Positions 13,208 through 26,600 of a stretch of 64,000 nt of DNA are shown piece by piece. This stretch comes from Apus apus (Eukaryota; Chordata; Aves; Apodiformes; Apodidae): NCBI RefSeq assembly GCF_020740795.1, contig NC_067283.1:109665706-109729705 (forward strand). The letters run 5' to 3'. Each line of letters begins with the position of its first letter. The stretch's first letter is position 1. The notes beneath the pieces were generated by a model. The model was not told the DNA's origin and did not search any database. It worked only from the letters and a program-made list of their open reading frames with translations. The position numbers and the translations under genes are program-made.

Positions 13208-14668
13208 TTTGAATTTTACATTTCAACTTGCTGTCTACTGCCAAAGAAAACACTGAAGCGTTGTTGCACTGTCTTGAAATTCCGATTTCTGGGATATGAT
13301 CCGTTGTAAGGATAACTCTTGTTTACAGATAAACATTTTTATTAAATACGAAACTTAGCATCTGTAGGGTTTTTAATAATATTTGGCTTAAACCAGTCTG
13401 TACACCAGTGAAAACACTGAGCTGCACACACAAGCACCTGACTACCTGCTTGCACTTAACTGTCTCGCAGGCTTCAAGGGCTTGATACATGTCCCTAGTT
13501 TATGTATATTGCTTGCTTCAGTACTCTGGAGTCTGCAACATCTGTTCTACATGTAGTGCCTTCTTGTAATCCAACCTTATTTAGGGAAACAAATAACACT
13601 TTAAAGGCACTGCATAGCATGGCAACTGTATTTAATCATGAACCAGCAGTCAGTCAACATGCTAATGTATTGCCTCTCTGACTTTGCATCTCCTTTAAGT
13701 TTCTGGATTTAGAATTACTACTAGATGCTCGTTTGTGGAGAGCAAAGAAGCAAGCAAAGGGAATTGAGAGGTGCTTTCTTGCCCCCACCTTGCCTCAGCT
13801 GCCCTCCCTCTGAGAAAGTGTCTGAGGGAAGGTGAACAAATTGGTCATTCTTGTGAATGAAGTACATCAGACAGTCTATTTCAGGCATACTTTGATGTTC
13901 AGGGAAAATTTAGAGTTACTAAACACAAGGAGTGAAAAGAGCCTAAAAAGACAGGTAAACAGAACAGTTTATCTTTCTGTAGTTAGAAACTATAGCATTG
14001 AACTTGAGCATAGATGTAGAAAGAAATTAATGAAAGCAACCTGTGCTGACTGCAAAAAATGGAAAACTTGAGACGCATTAGAACTTTGCAGCTGGAGACT
14101 CTTAAGGAGAAGAGCAGTGTTTGCAAAGCACAGGATGCACTGCTTTGTTTAGAATATTGATTAAATACCTTAATGTGGTATAATAGGGAAACTTCCCAAA
14201 TAGAAAGTATTATGACAGTTGCCTGGTTTCCATTCAGTGACGATTATTAAGACTGCTAGAATAGATTCAAAGATTTTCTGCTTGCTGGTAAAGATTGCCT
14301 TGTGGTGGCAGGAAAAACCTCCAGGTTGCCCTTCTCCCCAGCCTTCAAACATTTTGCCTTCTGTGACACAATGCTGTATGGCATGGCTGTTTCCTGGGAC
14401 TGGTGGGAAAGGCACTGACGGTGTTGAATGGCTTCCTGCTGAAATCTTTTCTCTTGAGGAACAAGCTTCCTCCAGTTAACTGGCATGCTACTTCAAAACT
14501 TGAAGCAATTATTCAAATGCCCTCCACCATCTGAACCACTGCAGATAGTTACCAAATTTAATAAGTTTTGAATTGGTTATGGGTTTTTTGTTGGAACAGT
14601 AGTAAACAAATTAGAAAATGAATGCTGTAAATTATTTATATATGTATATATAGCACATATATATATAA

Positions 14669-14674
14669 AATAAA
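14669..14674 (+). terminator. TAF4B: Possible alternative polyadenylation signal of TAF4B
   Basis: A canonical AATAAA directly after the TA-rich microsatellite-like stretch. The downstream sequence is less GT-rich than after the 14841 signal, so I rank it as secondary. Confidence 0.4.
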
Positions 14675-14840
14675 AGCAGTACTTTGACTAAGCTATGGTT
14701 TGCAAGATATTGATGGCATCAGGCAAAATTGTTTTGTAAAATTAAATGCTTAGCTTTACTTTTTATGTAAAGTGCAGCATTTTCCATATTTGTGTACTGC
14801 ATCTTATTGATCAGATGTTTAAAATTATTTTAAATATTGC

Positions 14841-14846
14841 AATAAA
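14841..14846 (+). terminator. TAF4B: Main polyadenylation signal of TAF4B (AATAAA)
   Basis: A canonical hexamer in an AT-rich setting. It is followed about 35-65 bases on by TTGTTTCTTCATGTG and GGGTGTCTG, a plausible GU-rich downstream element. Cleavage would fall near 14860-14875. After this point composition changes to mixed, GC-richer sequence, which fits the end of the transcript. Confidence 0.7.
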
Positions 14847-14875
14847 GCAATTATTTTATTAAAAATACTAAGTCG

Positions 14876-17800
14876 GTCACTTGTTTCTTCATGTGCAAAA
14901 TTGGGTGTCTGAAGCTGTCATCACCATGACTAATGGCGTGGCTCTGGGAGTGAGCCCCAGCTATCTGCCCGTCACAGTAACTGGCTCAGTGGCCCCACAT
15001 GACATATTAACAGCAAACATCTAGATTTTAAGGCTTTTAAACAGAACTAGGTGACAGAGCAAAGAATTACTTGAAGGGGGGGGGTGGGCAGGGAGAAAAA
15101 GCAACCTCGTGTTTGTCTGCTTTCCCTCAGTCAGTCAGCACTGTGGATGGGTGTTTTTTGTCGTTTTTTTTTGTTTTGTTGTGGGTGTTTGTTTTTTTTA
15201 AACAGCTGGGCAGAGGTGAGCCCTTTGCACATGTTCTGGGAAGTAAAAACACAGAAACCATCTCAGACTTAAGCAATATGTGTTGTCCTACATTCTTTTT
15301 AAAGCAACTCACAATTAATTAAGTGCAGGTTGGAGAACAAAGATGATCATCTGCATATTGCCCTGCCTCTTCATCCTCTTTAAATCCATGTGCTACTTAG
15401 AATGAGAGATGTCGGAGAAAATAACCTAATTGAGAAGCAGATGTTTATAAAGTGTGATAGATGATTCAAGGGTGTTCATGGCCTGCCTACAATGCAGATT
15501 ACATGCTTTCATTGCTGCCACAGCAAGTTGTCTCTTTCACCTATAGTTCCTGCCTCTGTGCCACCCCTTCTTTCCCCTCAAAACACACATCAAACCCAAA
15601 AATTTTATTCTCCAAGGAGTAACAGATATTTTCAGAAACACTCTTCAGACAGGGACAGACAAGGGCAAGGTGCAAAGGCTAAAAATACTTGTCTCCTTCC
15701 CAAGGGTTCAGCCTGCCTCTCATTTGAGTTCAACTTGGCTTCTGTGGCACTTACGAGACATTTGGGCTTTGCTCAGACACAGCAGGAGTCAAAGGAGAGA
15801 TTTCTGAGGGTTCACTTCCGTGCTTTTCCCCAATCTTGCTGCACTTTATGGGATTACTAAAATCCCAGTCATAAGATGATGAGGACAAACCCTGCCATTG
15901 TGCTCCCTTGCCTTAGTTCTTTCCATGCTTGTGTTCAAGCTTGGGGACCTAGCAGCTGAGCTGTCTATGCCACCAATGCTGCGAGGGATCTAAAGCTTTC
16001 TCCAGGCACTTATTGCTGTCCAGATGGCCTGCTAGCCTAGCAGCTATTTCTGATGCACTGAGCTGTCTAGGCAATTGTCCCTGCCTCCCAAGTATTCAGC
16101 CTTTGGAGAAAACAGTATATACAGTTGCAGGGGGGGGAAGCTGTTGTTGCTGGTTCCTGACTACTACTCTCTTAGCAGCATAGTATGCCAAGTTTTATAT
16201 GTTACGTGTTGACAAAAGGGGCCCTGTACTCCTCCTCCAGCTGCTGCTTATTCCCTTTATTGCCATTTTCATCATCCAGCCTTTTGCACTATCTTTGACT
16301 CCAGCTTTTCCCTTTCCCCCCTGGGAAAGACTAGCTTGAGTGCACTAACATACCCCACAGCTTTGTTTGAGGTTTAATGAGGAAGGTAGTGGGGGCCCGT
16401 GAGACGTTGCTAGATGATTCCTCAAAGCCATTGCACTCTCTTGGACACTTTGACATGAGTAGCTTAAGGCTACTTTTTGCATCAAGTTGTTATAGGCCTC
16501 CTCTCTGGTAGGCACCTGTGTCCTGCCATGTGAGTGCACTGCTTGGCAAAAAGTGCCATCAGCCGTTCTCCAGGTTCATCTCTGCTCTATTCTTTGCTTT
16601 GCTCTTCATTTGTAGTCACTGGGGTAAAGAAAGAGAGACTAGGGCAAATGAGGATGTCCTGAAGGGCCAGACAGTCCAAGTGATTGGACTTGTTGAAACG
16701 GACTTGCTCCCAGCAGCTTTTCAAATGAGGGCGGCTGGGTTTCGGAGGCCAAGTGCAGCACACGCTTCCCTCTGCACATAGCACACATGATGTCTACGCA
16801 TCCTCCAAGAGTGGGATCAAGCCATTGCTGTCCAAAGTCCCTTAGCTGCAGCCTGCAGATAACTCTTCTGGAGATAACTGCAATCTGCAGTGGAGGCTTT
16901 ACTCCTTCAATGAGTGCAAAATTGAGTACTATGACTGAAGAACATAGCACACGGGACCTCTCTGGTTTGTCACTTTCGGTATGGGGCTTGTTGCTACTTG
17001 CCAGTGGCTTATCCTACCCTCACCTAGTAGGAAGGCTACCTGTCTGCAGGCCACAGTCCCGGTGTTTCACTTGGTGCAGGCCTTTTGTAAGCTAGGTGAG
17101 CACCCCTTTTAGCTTTGTAACACTTTGAAGGAGCAGGCAAGAAACCTGGGCTTTTTGTTCCAGATAGATCAGTCCTTGTTCCTACCACCTCTTCTGTCCT
17201 CTTCTACTACTGGCATGAGCTGGTCACTCCTTGCCTGTACTTTGTAGCTATTCTGATGTGTTAGTTGCTAACTTTGCTACCCCAATCCCTCCTCAGGATC
17301 CCCAGCTTCACAGTTCACTTCCAGGCAGCCTGCTTTAGAAAGGATTTTGCTGTGAAGGAGAGAGGAAAAGGAGGATCTCGATCCTGGACTTGAAAGTTGA
17401 ACGGCTGCTCTGGGATGGGAGGAAGTGGTGGTGCAGGTCAGCTCACACATGCCCTGAGGCTGCTGTTTTCTGTGCAGGGAGCAGATTCTCACAGAAAGTT
17501 TGTGTTTCCTGGTGGCCAAGACTTCTGCCATTAACTCTGTCTTCAGTCAAGAGTTTTCTACAAGATCCTTGCAGCAGTAGGTACTTCCCACCTTCCAAGG
17601 GATGTTTGCCTGGCAGGATTGTTTCTTCAGAGCCACCTAGAGTTCCCGCCAGAGACCCTATCAGAGCCTGTCATCCGTTCTCTTCCTCAAACCCCATCTC
17701 ACAGTCCCACAGCTCTTCCAGGTATCTCCTCTTCATCCTCTTTCTGTCTCAGAAGCAGGAAAGGGTATAGCTGTCTTGTGTGATTAAGCTGGACATTGGG

Positions 17801-19847
17801 TGGTATCAGGACCTGCACTGAGGCCCCGGAGGGTGACCAGTATGTGTTTCTCCAGAGGTCTGCCCATCAGTTGTGTCACTGCTTCCCTGGGGCTGTGTCC
17901 TGGCAGGAGGGTGCAGAGGTGGGGGTGGGGTCAGGGTCTTCTTGTGTGTGTACTGCTAAAGCAAAAATGTCATCTTCATCTTAGCACCTTGGCGTGCATG
18001 CTACTGCTCTACAGGCTTTCCTTGAAGAACTGCAGTTATCAGTAAGGAGTTATTCTCTCTACCAGATCACAGGGAATAGTATTTTGAAATCTACTTGGAA
18101 TGAAAAACTATCTGACAGATAATCTGTATCTGTTTTTGCGAGCTAATTCATAATCATGTGTAGTTCCCCAAGCTTCTTGAGATATTTGCTCTTGCACTTT
18201 GAAGTGTTTAGCGTGACGGGGTTTATTATTTACAGTTATTTGAAAGTGTTGCTTATTTCTGTCCTTAGAAGCTGGAAGGGAATAGGGAGAGTATTTTTTT
18301 TTCAAGTAATTATGTGTGAATATACATGTACTCTTTGTGTCTAAGGATAGCTAAGTTACTTTTTAAAAGAAATACCTTACTTCTTGTAAGGGCTGAGTTA
18401 TAAGAGCTCCCAGGTGTGAAACTCAAACAACAAGGAGAGAGGGAGGAAGGAGACAAATTCTTTAAGAGGTTGCAAGTTTTAATATGTTAAAATCCTTTGA
18501 TACCTTTGTGCAAAATTGGGCAGAGAATAAAGACTCCCTTGAAGAGCTGATCAGTGGGACTTCTCAAGAAGGAAGGGTAGGGAAAAAGAGAAGGCATTCG
18601 GAGGATTGAAGACAGAGCTTGTTTCTCTCTCCAGGAGCTTCAGTGATACCTTTTGTGTGTACTGGCTAAGGCTTTCATTTACAGAAAAGACACAAAAGAG
18701 CCTTTCTAGAAAAAATAAAATCTGTCAAAGTAAGTGGGTATGTGTATGCAGGCTATGTATTTAACAAATTAACTAACTGAGGAAGAAATTCTTAAATAGT
18801 TGCCTCCTGTTCAGTGCAGTTTTTTTTTAATTTGTGTCTCTTAAAATTTGGAAAAAACCTCTGTAGTTCTCTCTCTTGGAAGGAGTGGCAAGAAGGATTA
18901 TCACCAGCTGCAGCCCAGGGCTGTGGTCCAACCACAGAGCTGCAACACTGGGGAATGCAGTACAGGGGGACATATGCTGTCCATGGGAGTCAGTGGCCTG
19001 CCTGATACTGAAAGAAGAGGCTGGAATGTGCAGAAGATGTGTAGATACAGTAGATACCAGAAACTGTGTAGGTACAGTATGGGCTATTCAACATCTCAGA
19101 TGTGAAGCAGTGTTTCTCTACTGATGTGAATAAACCACAGATGGAGGCTTGCAGCCCATGTAAGCATCTTCCTTGTGTCGAGTTGACATGGTAATCAGGG
19201 TTGTGCGACCTCTTGTCAAGGCTGGGGCTGTAATTTTCTGCACCCTGCCTCTCACCAGCCGATTCATCAGCCCTTTGCAGCATGGCTGGTAGGCGCTGCA
19301 AACTCAAAAAAGCCTCATCTCACACAGTTCTCAGAGTCTTTGCTTCTAATTTAAAAGCTTTAGCCTTCTTTATTACAGGGGAAAAAAAAACACAATTGAA
19401 AGTGACCCAAACTTCAGGTACAGAGGGCAAATATTAAAAGTAAGGTTGGTTTTTGCCTTTGAAATTCCTCACTTCTTAGAGACTGTTGGTGAGTGATGCC
19501 CCAGAGCTGGGGAGGATGGCTCCAGAAAGAGATCCCCTCAAGTGGGTAATCATCCCTTCACAGCAGTCTGCTGGGGATGCTGAAACTGAAATCAGTGTTT
19601 CGAGTTTTTTTTCCCATGCCGTAAAGAAGAATCTGTGGGAAGGTTCTGCCTATGTCCTTACACAAAACCAGGATATCCAGTAATTAGTGAGAGATACCTC
19701 TAGGGCAAGCTCAAATTTTGCAACACTTCCCAAGGCAGGGAAAATGCCCTGGGCTAGGGCAGTCTTGGGAAGAAAGTGACTCAGGAGGCCTTTTTTTTTT
19801 TTTTTCAGGGTTTTGTTTTGTTTCTGTTTTTTCCACTATACTTATAC
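14876..19847. other. Intergenic spacer, proximal part (TAF4B side)
   Basis: No gene found. The sequence becomes GC-richer than the TAF4B intron. It holds homopolymer G tracts near 15075 and 16130 and T-rich runs near 15160-15200 and 19790-19806. Open frames on both strands, mostly 60-126 codons, overlap each other and carry no recognisable domain or splice-linked pattern. I cannot exclude a non-coding RNA. Confidence 0.6.
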
Positions 19848-20030
19848 AATCATAGACTGTTAGGGGTTGGGGAGGACCTCTAGAGATCATCTAGCCCAAC
19901 CCCCCTGCCAAAGTAGGATCACCTAGGGCAGGCCACAGATGAACACATCCAGGGAGTTTTGATAGTCTCCAGAGAAGGAGACTGAAAAACCCCTCTGGGC
20001 AGCCTGGCCCAGTGCTTGATCAAGTCAAAA
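19848..20030 (-). mobile_element. CR1 LINE fragment (3' end)
   Basis: The + strand starts with AATCATAGACTGTTAGGGGTTGG and continues with GACCTCTAGAGATCATCTAG, CCAACCCCCCTGCC, the CACCTAGGGCAGG block and CTCCAGAGAAGGAGAC. This is the complement of an avian CR1 3' end covering about 180 bp. The similarity fades after the CTGGGCAGCCTGGCCCAGTG block. It lies in the intergenic spacer and is 5'-truncated like most CR1 copies. Confidence 0.88.
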
Positions 20031-20604
20031 CTTAAGAAAACTTTGCAGGGACCCATCTCTTCCAGACCTCCCTATACCTGGGTGAGGTTCCTCCAACCCC
20101 TGAGGTAGATGGCTGCCATTTCAGGCTTTTTCGTTATTACAAGCTAAACTTTATGCAGTTCTGAGCCACAGCTGAGTTTCCAATGACGGCTGGGAGCGGG
20201 GAAGCCAAGGTGACCCAGGGACAGTATCCCCCAGGGAAGAAAGCCAAGGAGGGGCAGTCCAGTCCTTGCAGAGCACCAGGGACAGTGTATTGATGCCTCT
20301 TTTGGTAATTTCCACCCCCCAGAAAGACAGGCTTCTGCTGAAGAAGGGATTTAAAACTCTGAAGAGCTTTTGCCTGCCTTGGTCAGTGCTTTGACATGTA
20401 GGAGACATCAAAGCAGTGCAGGGTTCGGGCCAGGTGGGTGGCAGAGGGTCAATGGGTGGCAGAGGCTGGCAGCGACTGGCCTGCAGCTCCTGCTCGGGGA
20501 GCTGGTTCCCCGGAGGGGCCTCGATGGTGGAGGCACCCTTGGGAAAGCCGCCTACTTGGCCAAGGGCCCACAGGAGACAGCAACGCCCCGGGGCAGCCAG
20601 GCAT
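20031..20604. other. Intergenic, GC-rich stretch without a supported gene
   Basis: From about 20400 the sequence is strongly G+C-rich with several overlapping stop-poor frames on both strands (for example 20370-20702 and 20449-20646). CpG is not enriched relative to C and G content, which argues against a CpG-island promoter. No domain, start context or splice pattern supports coding. Confidence 0.55.
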
Positions 20605-20687
20605 GCCCAGCCCAGCCCAGCCTGCCAGGCCCCATGGAGCTTCCACAGGACTGCTCTGCCCCTCGGCTGGGCTGGGCTGGGCTGGGG
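20605..20687. repeat. Perfect 18-bp inverted repeat of CCCAG/CTGGG units with G-quadruplex motif
   Basis: The left arm at 20605-20622 is GCCCAGCCCAGCCCAGCC. Its exact reverse complement is at 20665-20682, separated by 42 bases. The right arm continues so that the + strand holds GGG, GGG, GGG and GGGG at 20669-20687 with two-base CT loops, which meets the usual G-quadruplex pattern. The arms could form a hairpin in RNA or single-stranded DNA. Role unknown. Confidence 0.9.
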
Positions 20688-23600
20688 TCCGGGGCCTCTT
20701 AGCCAGAGGATCAGCTTGTAGGGGGCATGGATAGGAGGCCTCTCTGTGGAGGCCCTTGTTGGGCCAGCTGATCCCCCCTGGGCGCTCCTTGATTCCTCAC
20801 AGTGATGTCAACAGCACCCTATGCTCAGTCAGCTCAGACATGCCCCCAGTTGAGGAAGCCTCCTTGACAAGCCAGTGTTCATAGTGGAAAATAAGGCACA
20901 CATAAGAGGCTCAAGCTCCTAACATTGGGATGCAGCAAAAATTCTCCCTGGCTCTTTGAACAACAATCTTCAGCTATGTATGACTGAGATGCAGGTGCAG
21001 TGACCCAGCTCACCTTTTGCAGTCTTTCCTTTTATCCCCTTGACCTGGTTTCTATGGTGTTGGATCTTTTTCCCACCTCCCTTTTCCCCGCACAGCTGCT
21101 TTAGTTTTGCATTTTGCCCCCATGCTCGTGCCTTGCAGCACAAACACGCTGTAGCCCTGCCTGCCTTCCCTTGGTGGTCTCCCTGGCCACTGTCCTTTCT
21201 CAGTGTTTTAAGCCTGGGGAATTATTTGTGAACATGGAGTAAACTGTCTTCTTCATCAAAGCACCCTCCGGCCTGACTTTAACTTCTGTGCTCAGGTGAA
21301 ACCCAAGTGAAATGCTCACAGCCAAGCAACGCCCAGATGGGGTACTCCTTCCCTCATCTTGCACAGCTTGTTGGGCACTTCTGCTCTTCCCAAAAGCTTG
21401 CTTTCCTCTTCACCTTCCATGACTGATCTCTTTCTCCTCCCCATCCCTCAAATAATCTGTTAGTCTTGGATGACTACTGTCCCTTCCCAGCCTTCTTCAG
21501 GTTTGTTGCTTTGATTACCTTCCACAGGAGGTATCTCCTGCACAAACAGTTCCTCAGCTGCCACCTGTCTGGGCTAACAGCTCACAGATCTTGATTGCAA
21601 ATCCATTGTCCTCTGCACAGGTAGAAATTGTGAGCACCTGGGGACCCTCTGGGCATGCTCAGCTGACAAATCAAATTAAGTGGGGGTAAAATAAGACTCA
21701 GTTACTTTCTCTTCCCATGATCTCTGTTAATGACTAAGAAATGCCACCCCTGTTGCACTTGCCCTCTCAAGCGCTTCCAAATCTTGAACTTGACTTCTTG
21801 AAGAGCCTTGGGGAGTGCTGGCTGCAGAGGTCTCCACCGTCATCTCCAGCTTCTCAAGGGGTTGGAGATGCAGGTTCCCTTCTCTCCAGGGGAGAACAGC
21901 TGGGGTGGATCAGTTCTCCTTTCCTGGACCCTCACATGCACCTACTGCAGAGAAGAGGCAGGCTGTCCTAGGCAGCCACAGTGATTTTAGGCTATTAAGC
22001 TGTTTGTTCCCTTTTGGATGTCTCCTTCAAGTTGGGCTTTGCAATGATGCCAATAAAAACTTGCCATTGTCAGGCTTCCTGCAGCACCACAGCAAATGCA
22101 GTGAGAAGGAAGCACTTGCTTCTCAGGAGCTCGAGCCCTGTGTTGGGGATTTCCCTCCATCCAGTTTTGGAAGTTTCCCTTCCTGATGTGCCATCCTCTG
22201 GGGATCTCCTTGGCATGTCGCTTGAGGCAGTAGAGTCCCAGGGTAGCAGGGGCTATTTATACCTCCCCAATATTTACCACAACAAAGCCCTTTCTTGAAA
22301 TTAGCTGTGAGTCCCAAACCCACCAACAAGGCCACTTCTCGTAGCACCTTCCATGCCTGGTCCTGCATGCTCAGAGCATGCTGCCTCCCAGTTCAAGGTT
22401 GGCACCCTTTCCCTTGTAGCAGGGCTCCTCTTTGCTCCCTGACTGCTGCTCTGTCTCCAAGAGGGCAGGGATCCTTGCAGGGAATGGAAAACAGTCTCCA
22501 CTCCCATGGGTGTGGGGTTTTGCCTTCTATCATGCCAGCAGCAGGCTGGCTGTGGGAATACAAATGGTGATCAGCACAGGCTTTGGATAATTATTCTGCT
22601 TCTTTGAGCTAAGGTAGCACTTATGCCCCTGATTGATATCTATGGCGATTAAGATTCAGTCCCTGCCATGACTGGGTGAAAACAATATTTGAGAGGAAAA
22701 AACAGGAGGGTTTTTTGCTACCTGTCTGGACATTGGGCCAAAACTCTCACCTTTAACTTCCCAAATCAAGACCACCCTCTTTTCATGACCCCAGGAGAGG
22801 CCCTTAGGTGCTCTCCTAGGGAATTATATGCCTGTATGCATCCCAGACCTCCATCCCCAGAGTAGCTGATGGAGACAGGAGCTCAGCTGTCCCATGGAAA
22901 CACATGGTCATGTCCACCACGATGGTCCAGAGCTTGTTCACCACCCCCAGCATGGCTGCAGTGGGGGGACACCATTTTTCTGCTGCTCCTTGAGGAGAGA
23001 AGCCCTCACTCAGTCTATCCCACTTCAAGGAAAAGCAAGAGAGGGAGGAGTTGCTCCAACCCACCATGGTTATTTTAGACTATAAAGTTGTAGGGGATTT
23101 TTTGTTGTTGTTGTTTATTGAGCAGTTCACTGTGAATTTAATAGATGAGTTTTGCTATTGGTAACAACTCCCCTAACCCCCAAGCAGTTTATTTCATGTA
23201 TACAAGACTAAAAAAGGGAAAAGTAAGAACACCTCTGGGGAAAAAAGAGGTTGGGAAACAGCATAGGATTGCCAAACCCACATGTTCAAAAAGCATGAAT
23301 CAGATCTCTAGGAACTGCAAGACTGGTGGTCTGAATTTCAAATACAAAATCTGGGCAGTTTCTGAAGGGTATTTCCCTCCATGTTTTCAATGCTCTAGGG
23401 GAAGGTGCATGCCCTGTGCTAGGGAGAGACTGCTGACGGGCTGGAGCCAAGGCTTACACATGTTTATAGGAACCCATCCTCCCTATACTGAAGCCTGAGA
23501 AGGTCATCCCACCCTCCCAATCCCCTAATCCTGCTTGACTGCAGTGCTCTCCCCTGCTTTGGGGCATTGCTGCTGCTCCCTTACATCCCTGCTGAGCTGC

Positions 23601-26600
23601 CTGGAAGGATGGCTGAGCCCCAGTGCTCACGTTGCCGTGGTGGGGAACAACAGCTGCTTGCACCAAGGTCTGTCTTCTCCCTGTGGATAGGTTGTGAGAA
23701 AGCGACATCTCTGTTTTGTCCCACAGACTTTACTGAGAGCCACTGCTTTGAATAGTTCAAAGATGTACATAACCTGGGCTGTAAAACCAAGGCAGGGAAA
23801 GTTGCCCACAACACCTGTTTTGGAGAAACTTCCGTACTATGCAAGAGCTCGCTATAAGACAGAGCTGAAGATACTTTATCTGGGGGTATAAATTAATACC
23901 TCCTCCCCTAAAGTCACCCCAACCCCCCCAAAACCTGGGGAGGAGAGCACTGTGGTGAACTTCCCCCAGTGCTAGACTAAGTCACCCAATTAATTGGCAC
24001 CTTAGCCCCCAGGCAGTGAGCAGCCTTCACCCACATCTCCAAATATGGATGTGCTGGCAGGAGAGGGAAGCTTCCTCTGTCTCCTGCCTCACTTGAGGGC
24101 CTCTAGATCTATAGCTGATCTAAAATGCTGTTGCCCAACTCAGCCTTGCAGAGTCAGCTTTGCTGCAAGTCCTTTCTTGTCTATCCCTCTGGAGTCCCTC
24201 AGCCACTGCCAATGCCACACTGTTGGTCCTTGCAAGCTCTTTGTGCTGCTGCTTGGCTACAGCTGTCCACACTGAGGGACCAAGTGACCTCTGTGGGAGA
24301 GGACTCCCAAGGATTATTGCCTCCACAACACCATGAGATCGTCTTCCCAAGCCCAGGCACATTAGTGTTGTCTCACTGCACTGGACCAATTTCTCTTCTG
24401 CTTCAGCAGAAGCCACTCTCATCCATGCATGTGGCCCCCTTGTTGCTCTGACATCCCAGCTCACACTTACAGGACTGTACCCATCAGGACTCATTGGTGT
24501 GAAACGTGGGGAAATCCCAGACTGCATGGCTCTTCCCAAGCTCCTATCGGGTAAGCAAATTACCTGGCGCGGGGAGAGGATTCAAGAGTTAGAGGGAATT
24601 GCATGCAAATGGATAGAGCAACCAAAAAACCCCGTAACTTCTGAGGCTGAAGTCTGTAGTTGGCAGTGCACCTGCTTTGGTGAAGGGTGGAGCTGCAGCC
24701 ATGCAATGGGAAGAGCCCCACAGCCTTTCTCCTTCCAAGCTGAGCATCATATTTTGCTCCAAAGCCCTTGTACCACCCACACATGGAAGAGGAATGCAAG
24801 TGACTTTCAACTCGATGGGCAGGGACAGCAACCAGCGGGCAGTGAAACCACTGATGTGTAACAGGAGCAGTAGCTCTTTCAACGGTAGCTCACGAGCAGG
24901 AGCTGGTTGGCTTCCAGGGCAGGAATGACTCACAGCCACTTTATGGTTACCTGTGAGCTGCCGTGCCCAGCTCCAGGCTCCCTGGGGCCTTCTGCAGCAA
25001 CATCTGCTTCCTGAGTTCAGTGAAAGGGAAAAGGTGCCTGGCTCCCTATTGATGAGGGTGAATTAATCCACTCTTGCCCTAGGTTGGAGATAATACCAAA
25101 AGCACCAAGCACTCCCTCCTGCTGCATAACAAGCAAGTGTGGGAGTATTCTGGCCTGAAGGACCAGGCATATTAGCCTGACCTGTAAGTGAAGTGTCTGT
25201 ATCAAAGAAGTAGTGAGAATAACATGCACATGCACAGCCAGCAGCAGCACTGCTTTGTAAACGTGTCTGCTTGCCTTGTTAGAGGCCCTTTATCTAGCAG
25301 ATGATAGTTTCATTTGCCAATAAAATACATACTTGGTAGTGGGAGACAAACATAGTGCATGTAGCACAGGAGAAGCTGAAAGAGGAGAACGAACCCAGCA
25401 CATTTAGAGATCGCAGGAAAACAGTACCATCAGAGCCTAGGAGGACAGACCCAGCGTAGTTCTTGCTTTGATTCCTCTTCTCCCAGTCTCTCTTCAACCA
25501 CAGCTATCTGAGGGAGAAAGAGAAGACCAGAAGTCCTTCTCAGTGTTCACTGGGGTCACATATGGCACATCAGCCTACACTGTTGGTTGGCTCAAAGTGG
25601 TGAGACCTTTGGCTGCTCCCAGACCAATTCTGTGCTATAGCATCTGCAGAGAAGGAAACTTATCTCCCTTTTCACTCTCAATCCACAGCTGGCCCTTACA
25701 ACCCTCTCTTGCTTGCAAGAACAGAGCAGCCCATGTGGGCCATGCTTTCCAGGAAATCTGCCAACAAAACATGTGGGCCTTCTGGTCCCTCACAGCTTTG
25801 GCTCCAGGGACAGTGAACGTGGAGCTCCACGGCAAAGCTATGTCTGGCTGCTCCCCACCAGCAAGAGCTGTGCTACAGCTGCAACTTCACTGAATGCTGC
25901 TCTAGGTCAACACAGTGAGCATCCTCCAGGTCTCTACAGGGTTCCCACCCTTCCTTGGGTCCAGCAGTGCACAGTGTGGGGTGCAAGGCTTTGCCTTCCG
26001 CTTGTCCACATTGCAAGCCTAATGAGTGAATCCTATTTGCTTGGTTTTCTGATTTAACTTTCCATGTTCAAATGCTGCCTGCACTCCAGCTGGTGAGCCA
26101 TTTCCCACAGCACCCTTGCAGTCTTCTCCCAGCTGTCTCTCCCCACGGTGCTTATTTCGAGACAGCCCAAGAGGGGCACACGAACTTTTTTTACTCATCC
26201 CAAGTTCCTCATCAAGTTCTCCAGTGTGTGCAGGCTCTGGAAGAGCTCTCAGGTTGCTTTCATTAAGAAATACCTGTCTGGTTTTAGCTATGTGTGCCGT
26301 CAGTCTGCTGAACTCCCTTTCTCCTTTGAAGGAGAGGGCTTCTCCACTCTTTGCTGTGAACTTTCACTGCTCATAAGGGTACTTTGGTCTGGGCAAGATG
26401 GCCTCAGATGGGAAGGCTTTAGTCTTGATTTCTGAATACCACTGACTCTTTGAGACACTGGATGTGCTGCTTGGTCTTTGCCCTCAGAGCAGCCGCCCTT
26501 ACCCAGCTAAATTCAGCTGGGGGAATTCCACCTGTAAGACGTGCAAGTAAGGGCAAAGACATCCTCTGCCTTGTCCCTGTCAAGTTTCTGCTCCCCAAGG

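Larger units (their letters stand above)
13208..14868 (+). other. TAF4B: TAF4B 3' untranslated region
   Basis: AT-rich sequence running from the stop codon to the region after the canonical AATAAA at 14841, with many ATTTA-like elements and an alternating TA/CA stretch at about 14633-14670. A variant ATTAAA at 13341-13346 and a canonical AATAAA at 14669-14674 could give shorter transcripts. The end is inferred from the strongest signal plus a T/GT-rich downstream stretch at 14880-14910. An open frame at 13832-14071 lies inside it and has no similarity I can see. Confidence 0.7.

Noticed and set aside
20400..20734. CpG-island promoter or GC-rich coding exon
   Set aside because: C and G are high but CpG is well below expectation by rough count, and the open frames in several phases reflect low stop density.
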